64,000 bases of DNA. Source: Sphingomonadaceae bacterium (GTDB taxonomy: Bacteria > Pseudomonadota > Alphaproteobacteria > Sphingomonadales > Sphingomonadaceae). A program made the position numbers and the translations under genes. Below, one piece after another: positions 35,085 through 45,053 of the stretch. The DNA lies in assembly GCA_947451145.1 (NCBI GenBank), contig CANFXW010000012.1, positions 43,612 through 107,611 of the forward strand. The letters run 5' to 3'. The notes below the pieces were generated by a model, which saw only the letters and a program-made list of their open reading frames with translations, ran no database searches and was not told the origin of the DNA. Position 1 is the stretch's first letter. Each line of letters opens with the position of its first letter.

Positions 35085-36310
35085 GTCAGATCATCCCGGC
35101 GCGTGGCGGCAGACGATTGCCGGGGCGTCGAGCGGCGCCCTTCCTGTCCCAGCGGCAATGTTTGTGGGCCGCGCCCTGTGTCAATTGTGCCCGCATCATC
35201 GCGCGGCGAGGCAGTGCGCTGCGCCGCTTGCACCTGCTGCGCCATCCGCGCCTCGCGCCAGTCCTGCGCCTGCGCGGCTGAGGCGACCTGTTGCGCGCGG
35301 CTGGGCATGCCATCCGCAGGCGCTCCGGCAAAGGCGAGACTGGGGGCGGGCAGCAGGGGAACGCTGGGTTGTGAGGGCAGGCGCAACAGATCCTGCAACG
35401 GTCGCTCTGGCAGGCTGAAGGCCAGACCGGCACGCACCATCGCGGCCAGCACAGCGACCAGCACCAGGGCAAAGAACGCAGCCGTGCCCAGCAGCTGCAC
35501 CGGCAAGGCGCCAAAACCTTCGGTCCCGCCCGCCAGATCGCGCAGCGCCAGTACCTGCGGCTCAAACACCGCCAGTTCCAGATTGAGCACCACCGGCACG
35601 GCCAGCGCGCCGAGAAAGGTTCCGGCCAGCACCCGCAGCCAGCCGACAAACAGTCCGCGCGTTGCGTCGAACAGGGCAGCAGCGATGAAGGCCGGGCCTA
35701 GCGCCAGCAACAGCGCCGCGATGATCCGCACCGAAAGCAGTCCGGCAAGCGCCGTCACAGAAAGAACGCCAGAGCCCCATTGCAGGCTGTCCATGCCCGG
35801 CACGACAGGTGGATTGTTGGCCGTGGGCGCATTGGGCGAGCCCGGAGCGGGCGCGGTGGCAGACGTCGCCAAAGCCTTGGTCTTGGTCGCAATCGCATCG
35901 GCAACCGCAGCATTAGCCATATCAACCCGGGCCGCAATTCCGCTGTTGCCGTTGCTGGCAATCCCGGCGGTGCCGGAGAGGCCTGTAGCCGCCGCCTCTG
36001 GCACTTGTGTCACCACATCGAACACCAGCACGCGATAGGCCGACCACTGCGTTGCCAGCGCCAGCACAAGGCCGAGCTTCACCGCCGTCAGCACTGAATC
36101 GCGCACGGTAACCGTGCTGCCGAGCAGCAGCCGATAGCCGATCAGTGCGACATAGATCGTCAGCAGTCCGGTCAGCGCCATGCCGAAGGCCGAACCCGGC
36201 CCCAGTGCGCGATAGCCGGCCTCGCCAATCGTCAGCCCCTGACACTCGATGTAGCTGACAACCGAGCTGACATAGGGTCCAAGCGGATCGAAGGCGGGAC
36301 AGGCAGACAT
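35081..36310 (-). CDS. virB6: Type IV secretion protein VirB6 (TrbL/VirB6 family)
   Basis: A 409-residue polytopic inner-membrane channel subunit. The N-terminal half has CPAFDPLGPYVSSVVSYIECQG followed by several hydrophobic helices (LLTIYVALIGYRLLLG, VLTAVKLGLVLALATQW). A Ala/Pro/Asn-rich periplasmic loop is at about 120-180, then more TMs (IIAALLLALGPAFIAAALF). The hydrophilic C-terminal tail is Ser/Arg/Gln-rich. ATG 36310 overlaps the virB4 stop by one base; the in-frame start 30 bases upstream lacks support. Confidence 0.9.
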   Translation of the reverse strand: MSACPAFDPLGPYVSSVVSYIECQGLTIGEAGYRALGPGSAFGMALTGLLTIYVALIGYRLLLGSTVTVRDSVLTAVKLGLVLALATQWSAYRVLVFDVVTQVPEAAATGLSGTAGIASNGNSGIAARVDMANAAVADAIATKTKALATSATAPAPGSPNAPTANNPPVVPGMDSLQWGSGVLSVTALAGLLSVRIIAALLLALGPAFIAAALFDATRGLFVGWLRVLAGTFLGALAVPVVLNLELAVFEPQVLALRDLAGGTEGFGALPVQLLGTAAFFALVLVAVLAAMVRAGLAFSLPERPLQDLLRLPSQPSVPLLPAPSLAFAGAPADGMPSRAQQVASAAQAQDWREARMAQQVQAAQRTASPRDDAGTIDTGRGPQTLPLGQEGRRSTPRQSSAATRRDDLT

Positions 36311-38712
36311 CACGCCACCTTCACCAGCTCGGGAATCCACATCGCCGGATCATCACCGGTGCGGGTCCGGATTTCGTCAAACAGGCGCACAGTGCGCTCG
36401 CGGCCTGACAGGATCGTCAGCAGATCATCCTCGCCCGCGAGGTTCAGCCGCACAACTACGCTTTCCAGCCCGTGCTTGACGAGGAAGCAGCGCGAGCTGT
36501 CAGGCAGGTTGCGGATCAGATCGAACTCGTGCCGCGTCAGGCCGAAACCGCCGACATAGTCTTCCTCGTTCGCCTTGGGATTGGCGGTGAAGATCTGCGT
36601 CGCGGCCTGTTCGACGATGGCCGAGGAGATGCGGCTGGCCAGCGCGTCTTCGGCGTTCTGGGTGACGAAACCGACGATGCCGTTGCGCTTGCGGATGGTC
36701 TTTTCCCAATCGCGGATGCGCGCGACGAAGACCTCATCGTCAAGCGCTTTCCAGCCCTCATCTACGACGATAATAGAGGGCGTGCCATCCAGCCGCTCGT
36801 CCACCCGGTGGAACAGATACATCATCGCCGGGGTGCGCAAGACCGGGCTGTCGAGCAGTCGCGTCATGTCAAAGCCGACGGCGTCCTCGGTCAGGTCAAC
36901 CGCGTCTTCGGCATTGTCGAACAGCCAGGCGTGCTCGCCTTCGCCCCACCACGGCCGCATCCGCGAATGGAGATCGCGGGCATGGGGGCGCTGGCCGCCG
37001 CGCAGCAGTTCGACGAACGAGCGCAGGCGGCGATAGGCGGGGGCGGCGGCATAGCTCGCGTCTACCGCATCCTTGATCTGCGCCACTTCGTCAGCCGAGA
37101 GCGGCTGGCCATCGCTGGTTGCCAGCAGCGAAATCCAGTCTTGCAGGAAGCGCCGGTTCTCCGCTGTGTCGGGCAGCAGCAGCGGGTTGAGCCGGCTCGG
37201 CGTGCCGGGGCGCAGCACGTCGTAAACCCCGCCAATTGCGCGGATGAAGAGCTCCGCGCCGCGATCCTTGTCAAAGAAAACGATGCGCGGATTGAAGCGT
37301 CGGGCCTGGGCCAGCAGGAAGTTGACGATCACCGTCTTGCCCGAGCCCGAGGGGCCGATGACGGTGAAATTACCAAGGTCGCCGTGGTGGAAATTGAAAT
37401 GGTACGGCCCCGCCGCCGTTGTTTCAAACATGGCGACAGCATCGCCCCAATGGTTGCCGGATGCACTGCCCAGCGGGAAGTTGTGGCCACTGGCGAGGCC
37501 AGCAAAATTGGCCGATCCGATCAGCGCGCGGCGGGCGATATAGGGGAAGTTGCCGGGGAACTGTGCCCAGAACGCCGCCTCCAGCCCAAGATCCTCGCGC
37601 ACGGCGATAATGCCGAGATCGGTGAGCGTCGATTGCACTTCGGCCACACCGGCATCGACTTCGGCCTGTGCATTGCCGCGCACCAGCACGGTGAGGTGAT
37701 GCTCGCCAAAGCTGGCGCGGCCCGCGGCGACATCGTCTTTCGCTTGCGCCAGTTCGCCGCGCAGGCTGATCGCCTCGTCATCCGAAGCGCGCATTCGCCT
37801 GAGCGCAAGGTTCATGCGGCCAAGGCTCGCCTGTCGGTCAACGAAGGCAAAGCTTTGGGAGACGACCATCTCGGCGGGAATGCGCAGCAGATCGTCGAGC
37901 ATGCCGGGTCCAGTCTGCGCCGGGTAATCCTTGATCGAAACGACGGCGGCAAAGCCCTTGGCCAGTTCCGCTGTCGGCCCCAGTTCCAGCGTATCGCGGC
38001 CAAAGCTGACGCGGCGATAGGGCAGGTATTCACCGGCATCGCCTTCTGGCAGGCGGACCGGGCGCAGCTCGGCGTTGTAGAGTGTTGAAAGGAATTCCAG
38101 CGGCTCTGAACAAGGCCCCGCTGGCGTATCATAGGCGGAGAGCAATCTGGGCCGGTAGGCTGACATGGCGGAGAGCAATTGCTCGCCCGCAGCCTCCAGC
38201 GCGCGGCATTCGGCGGCGAGGCGGGCAGCCACTTCCTCGCGGCCACGCGCGAGGCCGAGGAAGCTGGCGAAACGGTCAACCACGCCCGCCTTGCCCTGCA
38301 TCGGGCGGCGGATCAGGGTGAGGAACAGGTCGTTGACGTAAAGCTTCTTCGCCCCGAGCCGCGCAGCCCAGGCCGTATTCAGGTTCTCGCTGAAATCATC
38401 AGGAAACTCGCCGCCTGTCGCTGGCTCAACCCGCCGCCGGACGATGTGGTGATAGACGGCATAGCGCGATGATCCGATCGCCCGCAGCATCGCATCGCGC
38501 AGGGTCTTGCGGTAATTCAGCTCATCGCTTTCGGCGGTTTCGAACAGAAGGCCGCCCAGCCGGATCGTCAGCATCAGCGTGCCGTCGCGCAGGCGCAGCA
38601 CGCGGTCATTCACATGGTGGGCATAGGGCAGGCGACTGCCGGCGCTGGCTTCACGCTCAAAAGGCGGTGCCCCGGTTTTCCCGCCGCCGGTCAGGCCCGA
38701 TAGGAATTGCAT
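36310..38712 (-). CDS. virB4: Type IV secretion ATPase VirB4
   Basis: An ~800-residue ATPase that energises secretion and pilus assembly. The N-terminal CagE/VirB4 domain (LPYAHHVNDRVLRLRDGTLMLTIRLGG) is followed by the motor domain with Walker A GPSGSGKTVIVNFLLAQ near residue 451 and Walker B IIVVDEGWKAL near residue 645. ATG 38712 (MQFLSGLTGG) gives a 22-base overlap with virB3; a start at 38766 would overlap virB3 more. Its ribosome site is weak, which suggests coupled translation. Confidence 0.94.
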   Translation of the reverse strand: MQFLSGLTGGGKTGAPPFEREASAGSRLPYAHHVNDRVLRLRDGTLMLTIRLGGLLFETAESDELNYRKTLRDAMLRAIGSSRYAVYHHIVRRRVEPATGGEFPDDFSENLNTAWAARLGAKKLYVNDLFLTLIRRPMQGKAGVVDRFASFLGLARGREEVAARLAAECRALEAAGEQLLSAMSAYRPRLLSAYDTPAGPCSEPLEFLSTLYNAELRPVRLPEGDAGEYLPYRRVSFGRDTLELGPTAELAKGFAAVVSIKDYPAQTGPGMLDDLLRIPAEMVVSQSFAFVDRQASLGRMNLALRRMRASDDEAISLRGELAQAKDDVAAGRASFGEHHLTVLVRGNAQAEVDAGVAEVQSTLTDLGIIAVREDLGLEAAFWAQFPGNFPYIARRALIGSANFAGLASGHNFPLGSASGNHWGDAVAMFETTAAGPYHFNFHHGDLGNFTVIGPSGSGKTVIVNFLLAQARRFNPRIVFFDKDRGAELFIRAIGGVYDVLRPGTPSRLNPLLLPDTAENRRFLQDWISLLATSDGQPLSADEVAQIKDAVDASYAAAPAYRRLRSFVELLRGGQRPHARDLHSRMRPWWGEGEHAWLFDNAEDAVDLTEDAVGFDMTRLLDSPVLRTPAMMYLFHRVDERLDGTPSIIVVDEGWKALDDEVFVARIRDWEKTIRKRNGIVGFVTQNAEDALASRISSAIVEQAATQIFTANPKANEEDYVGGFGLTRHEFDLIRNLPDSSRCFLVKHGLESVVVRLNLAGEDDLLTILSGRERTVRLFDEIRTRTGDDPAMWIPELVKVA

Positions 38713-38978
38713 TGCCAGAACCGGTAATTGCGCACGCGAGGGCAGCGGGCGATGCGCACCAGCCACAGATCGAATATCCGCGGCTCACGCAGGCAGGCGA
38801 TGAAGCCGATCAGGTGAACCACCACAGCAAACAGCAGCACCCAGGCCGACTTGAATATCAGGAAAGCCTCGGTCGAAAGCACGCCATTGATCACGAAGAA
38901 GGTATAGGTCACGCCCGCGAACATCTGCGGCCGGGTGAGGGCCACAAACATCGGATCGCGGGAGAGGCCCTGGCTCAT
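38691..38978 (-). CDS. virB3: Type IV secretion protein VirB3
   Basis: A 95-residue inner-membrane protein of the VirB3 family. The N-terminal LSRDPMFVALTRPQMFAGVTY is the family hallmark, followed by two hydrophobic segments and the conserved CLREPRIFDLW before the C-terminus. It is located between virB2 and virB4 as usual. Confidence 0.93.
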   Translation of the reverse strand: MSQGLSRDPMFVALTRPQMFAGVTYTFFVINGVLSTEAFLIFKSAWVLLFAVVVHLIGFIACLREPRIFDLWLVRIARCPRVRNYRFWQCNSYRA

Positions 38979-38984
38979 TTGGCT

Positions 38985-39308
38985 CTAGTAACCGCTACCG
39001 GCGGCAGACTGGATGCCCGCGACGATGCTCGCGGCGCCGAACAGGATGAAACAGCCAAGGATCACCGAAGCGCCATAGCGCCAGTTCATCCGGCCGGTGA
39101 GCATCATGAAGCCGACCACGGCAACGGCGATTACGGCAACAACGGTGGCCACGGTTCCCAGCAGCGTTCCTTGTATCCACGCCACAGCCGCAACAATCGG
39201 CCCGGACCCAGCCGGATCGAAGTTGGCCGACTGCGCAAATGCAGGCGCGGAAAAGGCTGCGGAAAGGCCACCTAGGGCGATTCTGGTGAGGCTTCTGTTA
39301 TGCGACAT
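38985..39308 (-). CDS. virB2: Type IV secretion pilin VirB2 (TrbC family)
   Basis: A 107-residue prepilin: a signal peptide with cleavage after APAFA, then two hydrophobic helices (ILV/GTLLGTVATVVAVIAVAVVGFMMLTG and GASVILGCFILFGAASIVAGI) separated by the short polar RMNWRY loop. It is the first gene of the leftward virB operon, and its promoter must lie in the GANTC-rich stretch shared with ccrM. Confidence 0.93.
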   Translation of the reverse strand: MSHNRSLTRIALGGLSAAFSAPAFAQSANFDPAGSGPIVAAVAWIQGTLLGTVATVVAVIAVAVVGFMMLTGRMNWRYGASVILGCFILFGAASIVAGIQSAAGSGY

Positions 39309-39346
39309 GGCTTGAGACTATTGGCGACCCCGCTGCGGTGCAATCT

Positions 39347-39573
39347 GAATCTTGGATAACCCCACAAGGTTGTGTGAACGGCCTTGGTAAACGGCGTGCA
39401 GGCACTTTGGCGTGCTGTTCGAGAATTTTTTTAGCCTTTGAGTCCGTAAAAGCACACCACCATATGTTGAGTCCTGTTGGAATCCGATGACTCCACATGA
39501 TGTGTGGGACTCGTTTCGTTCTCCTGAAACTGAGCGCCGATTTGGTTCGAATCCCTAGGATTCCAGCCGAGTC
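39347..39573. promoter_or_regulatory. Cluster of nine GANTC methylation sites between virB2 and ccrM
   Basis: This 330-base divergent gap holds GANTC at 39347, 39440, 39469, 39480, 39489, 39508, 39549, 39559 and 39569. Random expectation is about one per 256 bases. GANTC is the target of CcrM, whose gene starts 66 bases beyond the last site. In Caulobacter ccrM is itself controlled through methylation of GANTC sites in its promoter region. Control of ccrM, and perhaps of the virB operon, by methylation state is inferred. Confidence 0.7.
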
Positions 39574-39590
39574 GCGACTTGACGTGGGGC

Positions 39591-39599
39591 TGTGGATAA
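39591..39599 (-). promoter_or_regulatory. Perfect DnaA-box match upstream of ccrM
   Basis: TGTGGATAA on the plus strand is the complement of TTATCCACA, the strict DnaA box. A weaker relative (TTGGATAAC) lies at 39352-39360. It is 39 bases before the ccrM start. It could tie ccrM expression to replication initiation, but one box by itself can be chance. Confidence 0.4.
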
Positions 39600-40772
<1,173 letters not shown>

Positions 40773-40804
40773 GTTGTTCGCGCCTTTGCGCGAACACCTG
40801 AGCT

Positions 40805-41902
<1,098 letters not shown>

Positions 41903-43324
41903 TCAGGCCGCCCCATCAATCCCCAGATCGGTGAGCTTGCGATAGAGCGTCGAGCGGCCGATCCCCAGCCGCCGGGCGACTTCGGTCATGCGGCCGCGAT
42001 AGTGGCCGATGGCGAGGCGGATGACGTCGGCCTCGATCTCTTCGAGCGGGCGCAGATTGCCGTCGGGGGCGTAGAGCAGCACGCCGACGCCTTCCTGCAT
42101 GGGCTGCGATGCCGGGTGGCCTTCGCTGCCGAGCAGGTTGGAAAGTTGCGGGAAATCTTCGGAAGTCAGCGCGTCGCCTTCGCAGAACACCGCGGCGCGG
42201 AACAGCACAGCTTGCAGCTGGCGGACATTGCCGGGCCAGTCATAGACGCCAAGCAGCGACAGCGCGCCGTCGGTAATGCCGAGCGGTCTCAGGCCTGGCT
42301 GCTCGCCGATGCGGCCAAGGAAATGGCGGGCGAGGGCGGGAATGTCTCCGGCGCGCTCACGCAAGGGCGGCAGGGCTACGGTCGTGGCGCTGAGTGCCTG
42401 ATAGAGCTCGGGCATGAAGTGCCCGGCATGGACCAGATCCTTCAGCGGCAGGTTGCTCGCGGCGATCAGGCGGACGTCGACCTTGAAGGAATGGCGCGCG
42501 CCGATGGGGCGCACATCGCTGCGGGCGATCGATTCGAACAGGCGTTCCTGCATGGTGTCGGGCAGACGGTCGATCTCGTCGATCACCAGCGTGCCGCCAT
42601 CGCAATGCTGAAGCGCGCCGATCTGGCGATCAAATGCACCGGGGAATGCGCCGCGCTCGTGGCCAAACAGCACCGATTCAATCGAGTTGGCTGGCATCCC
42701 GCCGATATTGACGATCCGCATCGGCATGCGTGAACGCGGGCTTGCGGCGTGCATGGCGCGGACCAGCATTTCCTTGCCGGTGCCGCTTTCGCCCTCGATC
42801 AGCACCGGGCCGTGGCCGCGCGCAGCCTTGGCAGCGATGGCGAGCGCCGAGCGAAATGTGGGCGCAGCGCCAATCATCGAATCGAAATCGAGACTGGCGT
42901 GCATCTTTTCGGTGAGCGGGGCGAGTTCGTCCTGCGGGCTTTCGCGGGTTGTCGCGGCGCGGAGCGCAAGCATCAGCCGGTCGGGCGCGACCGGCTTGAT
43001 CAGGTAATCGGTAGCGCCCGCGCGCATCGCCTCCACCGCCAGCAGCGGCGAGGAGCTGGTGGTGAGCATCAGCAGCGGCAGGGCGGGGCGGCGGCTCTTC
43101 AGCTCGGCAATCAGCGCGCAGGCATCGTCGCCCGGCACCCATTGATCAAGAATGATCGCACTCAGTTGCATCCCCTGGCGCGTACCGAGCGTTGCAATCG
43201 CGGTTTCCGAATCGCGCACGACAATCGTGCGCCAGCCTTCGCGTGCGGCGAGCGCAGAAATGAGCCGGCATTGCGCCGGTTCGTCATCGATCAGCATCAG
43301 CAGGCGCTGTTCGATTTCACTCAT
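41903..43324 (-). CDS. Sigma-54-type response regulator (receiver, AAA+, Fis HTH)
   Basis: A 473-residue NtrC-family regulator. The receiver domain has Asp60 in IILDQWVPG and Lys in YLIKPV. The AAA+ domain has Walker A GESGTGKE at 178-185, Walker B LVIDEIDRLP and an Arg-rich second half (RERAGDIPALARHF). The sigma-54 contact loop reads GAFPGA at 225-230 instead of GAFTGA. The C-terminal Fis-type helix-turn-helix is MTEVARRLGIGRSTLYRKL. The ATG at 43324 is chosen because the receiver starts there. Stop abuts the convergent folP stop. Partner kinase is not nearby. Confidence 0.92.
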   Translation of the reverse strand: MSEIEQRLLMLIDDEPAQCRLISALAAREGWRTIVVRDSETAIATLGTRQGMQLSAIILDQWVPGDDACALIAELKSRRPALPLLMLTTSSSPLLAVEAMRAGATDYLIKPVAPDRLMLALRAATTRESPQDELAPLTEKMHASLDFDSMIGAAPTFRSALAIAAKAARGHGPVLIEGESGTGKEMLVRAMHAASPRSRMPMRIVNIGGMPANSIESVLFGHERGAFPGAFDRQIGALQHCDGGTLVIDEIDRLPDTMQERLFESIARSDVRPIGARHSFKVDVRLIAASNLPLKDLVHAGHFMPELYQALSATTVALPPLRERAGDIPALARHFLGRIGEQPGLRPLGITDGALSLLGVYDWPGNVRQLQAVLFRAAVFCEGDALTSEDFPQLSNLLGSEGHPASQPMQEGVGVLLYAPDGNLRPLEEIEADVIRLAIGHYRGRMTEVARRLGIGRSTLYRKLTDLGIDGAA

Positions 43325-43505
43325 AACCTTGCCAAATCCCCCACGCGTCGGCCTGCCGGAATGCAGCCGCTGGGAAATGTCATAGCTAACGTGGGTAAAG
43401 AGGCGATTAAGGCTCTTATCCCTTGAGGCTTTGGCAGACCGGAGATAAGGGGCGCGTTCCAGACATCTCAGCCCGCCGCTGCGGGCGCAATTTGGGGAAC
43501 GGCAA

Positions 43506-43628
43506 ATGGCTTCCGGCAACGACATGAAAGCGCATGAAGGCACCTATGCAGGCTTCATGAACCTCATCAAGTATTCGATTCCCGTGCTGGTGGTGATCAC
43601 CATTGTCGTCATCAAGCTGATTTCCTGA
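43506..43628 (+). CDS. aa3-type cytochrome c oxidase subunit IV (40 aa)
   Basis: A 40-residue protein with a polar N-terminus (ASGNDMKAHEGTYAGFMNLIKYS) and one TM helix (IPVLVVITIVVIKLIS), matching the tiny subunit IV of alphaproteobacterial aa3 oxidases, which has an acidic/His N-terminal region and a single TM. It ends 7 bases before pntAA; GGGGAAC lies just upstream. The same pair arrangement is common in sphingomonads. Very short, so the call rests on pattern and context. Confidence 0.8.
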   Translation: MASGNDMKAHEGTYAGFMNLIKYSIPVLVVITIVVIKLIS

Positions 43629-43635
43629 TCCGGCC

Positions 43636-44766
43636 ATGACTGCAGCGATCCGCATTGCGGTTCTGAAAGAGCGCGCAAGTGGCGAAACCCGCGTTTCCGC
43701 CACACCTGAAACGGTGAAAAAGTTCATCGCGCTGGGCGCGAGCGTTGCTGTTGAGCCCGGTGCAGGGGCCAGTGCATCGATCGCCGATGCCGACTATGCC
43801 GCCGCCGGGGCTGAAGTGACCAAGGCAGCGCTGACGGGCGCGGATATCATCCTTTCGGTGCAGGGGCCTGAGCCGAAGGTGCTGTCGGGCGCGCACAACG
43901 GTGCATGGCTGGTCGGCGTGCTCGACCCGTTCGGGCAGCGCGCGCGGATCGATGAATATGCCAGCCTGGGCTTTGAGGCTCTGGCGATGGAGTTCATGCC
44001 GCGCATCACCCGCGCGCAGTCGATGGACGTGTTGTCATCGCAGTCGAACCTTTCCGGCTACAAGGCAGTGATCGAAGCGGCTAACCTTTATGGCCGCGCT
44101 TTCCCGATGATGATGACCGCGGCGGGCACGGTTTCCGCAGCCAAGGCTTTCGTCATGGGCGTCGGCGTTGCGGGGCTTCAGGCCATTGCCACGGCACGGC
44201 GTCTGGGCGCGCAGGTTTCGGCGACGGACGTGCGCTCGGCGACCAAAGAGCAGATCATGTCGCTGGGTGCCAAGCCGATCTTCGTTGAGAATGTCGCAGG
44301 CATCGAGGGCGAAGGCGCTGGTGGCTATGCCACGGAAATGTCTGAAGAATACCAGAAGGCGCAGGCCGAACTGGTATCCAGCCACATCGCCAAGCAGGAC
44401 ATCGTCATCACCACCGCGCTGATCCCCGGCCGCGCTGCACCGCGCCTGATCTCGGACGCGCAGATCGCGACGATGAAGCCCGGCAGCGTGATCTTTGATC
44501 TCGCGGTCGCTCAGGGCGGAAATGTCGAAGGCTCGGTCGCCGATCAGGTGGTTGAAAAGCACGGGGTGAAGATCCTCGGCTATTCGAACACGCCCGCGAA
44601 ACTCGCGGCCGACAGCTCGGCGCTCTATGCGCGCAACCTCTACAACTTCCTCTCCGCCTTCTGGGACAAGGAGCAGGGCAAGCCGGTTCTCGATGAAGAA
44701 ATCGGCGATGCTGTGCGGCTGACCAAGGATGGGAAGGTCGTCAACGGACGCCTTCTGGGGGCATAA
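43636..44766 (+). CDS. pntAA: NAD(P) transhydrogenase subunit alpha part 1
   Basis: The cytoplasmic NAD(H)-binding domain I of the proton-pumping transhydrogenase, 376 residues. Features are the N-terminal VLKERASGETRVSATPETV, the substrate/catalytic region LDPFGQRARIDEYASLGFEALAMEFMPRITRAQSMD with an Arg, and the nucleotide fold GVGVAGLQAIATARRLGAQVSATDVR. Subunit alpha is split from its membrane part (pntAB), as in many alphaproteobacteria. Confidence 0.96.
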   Translation: MTAAIRIAVLKERASGETRVSATPETVKKFIALGASVAVEPGAGASASIADADYAAAGAEVTKAALTGADIILSVQGPEPKVLSGAHNGAWLVGVLDPFGQRARIDEYASLGFEALAMEFMPRITRAQSMDVLSSQSNLSGYKAVIEAANLYGRAFPMMMTAAGTVSAAKAFVMGVGVAGLQAIATARRLGAQVSATDVRSATKEQIMSLGAKPIFVENVAGIEGEGAGGYATEMSEEYQKAQAELVSSHIAKQDIVITTALIPGRAAPRLISDAQIATMKPGSVIFDLAVAQGGNVEGSVADQVVEKHGVKILGYSNTPAKLAADSSALYARNLYNFLSAFWDKEQGKPVLDEEIGDAVRLTKDGKVVNGRLLGA

Positions 44767-44768
44767 AA

Positions 44769-45053
44769 ATGGACTTCATCTCAATCCTCTCGATTTTCGT
44801 CATGGCCTGCTTCGTGGGCTATTACGTCGTCTGGTCGGTCACCCCGGCGTTGCACACGCCACTCATGGCGGTGACCAATGCGATTTCCTCTGTGATCGTG
44901 GTGGGCGCGCTGATTGCTTCTGCGGCGGCGGGTAGTGCTACTTCCAAGTGGCTCGGGCTGCTCGCGGTGGTGCTGGCTTCGGTCAACATCTTCGGCGGCT
45001 TTGCCGTGACGGCGAGAATGCTGGCGATGTACAAGAAGAAGGAGAAGAAGTGA
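44769..45053 (+). CDS. pntAB: NAD(P) transhydrogenase subunit alpha part 2 (membrane)
   Basis: A 94-residue membrane fragment of subunit alpha with three TM helices: about 3-20, 29-49 (PLMAVTNAISSVIVVGALIA) and 57-82. The HTPLMAVTNAIS motif is the signature of the transhydrogenase proton channel. It ends in a Lys-rich tail. The stop overlaps pntB by one base. Confidence 0.95.
   Translation: MDFISILSIFVMACFVGYYVVWSVTPALHTPLMAVTNAISSVIVVGALIASAAAGSATSKWLGLLAVVLASVNIFGGFAVTARMLAMYKKKEKK

Noticed and set aside
36472..38088. 538-codon plus-strand ORF opposite virB4
   Set aside because: Antisense shadow of a strongly supported VirB4.
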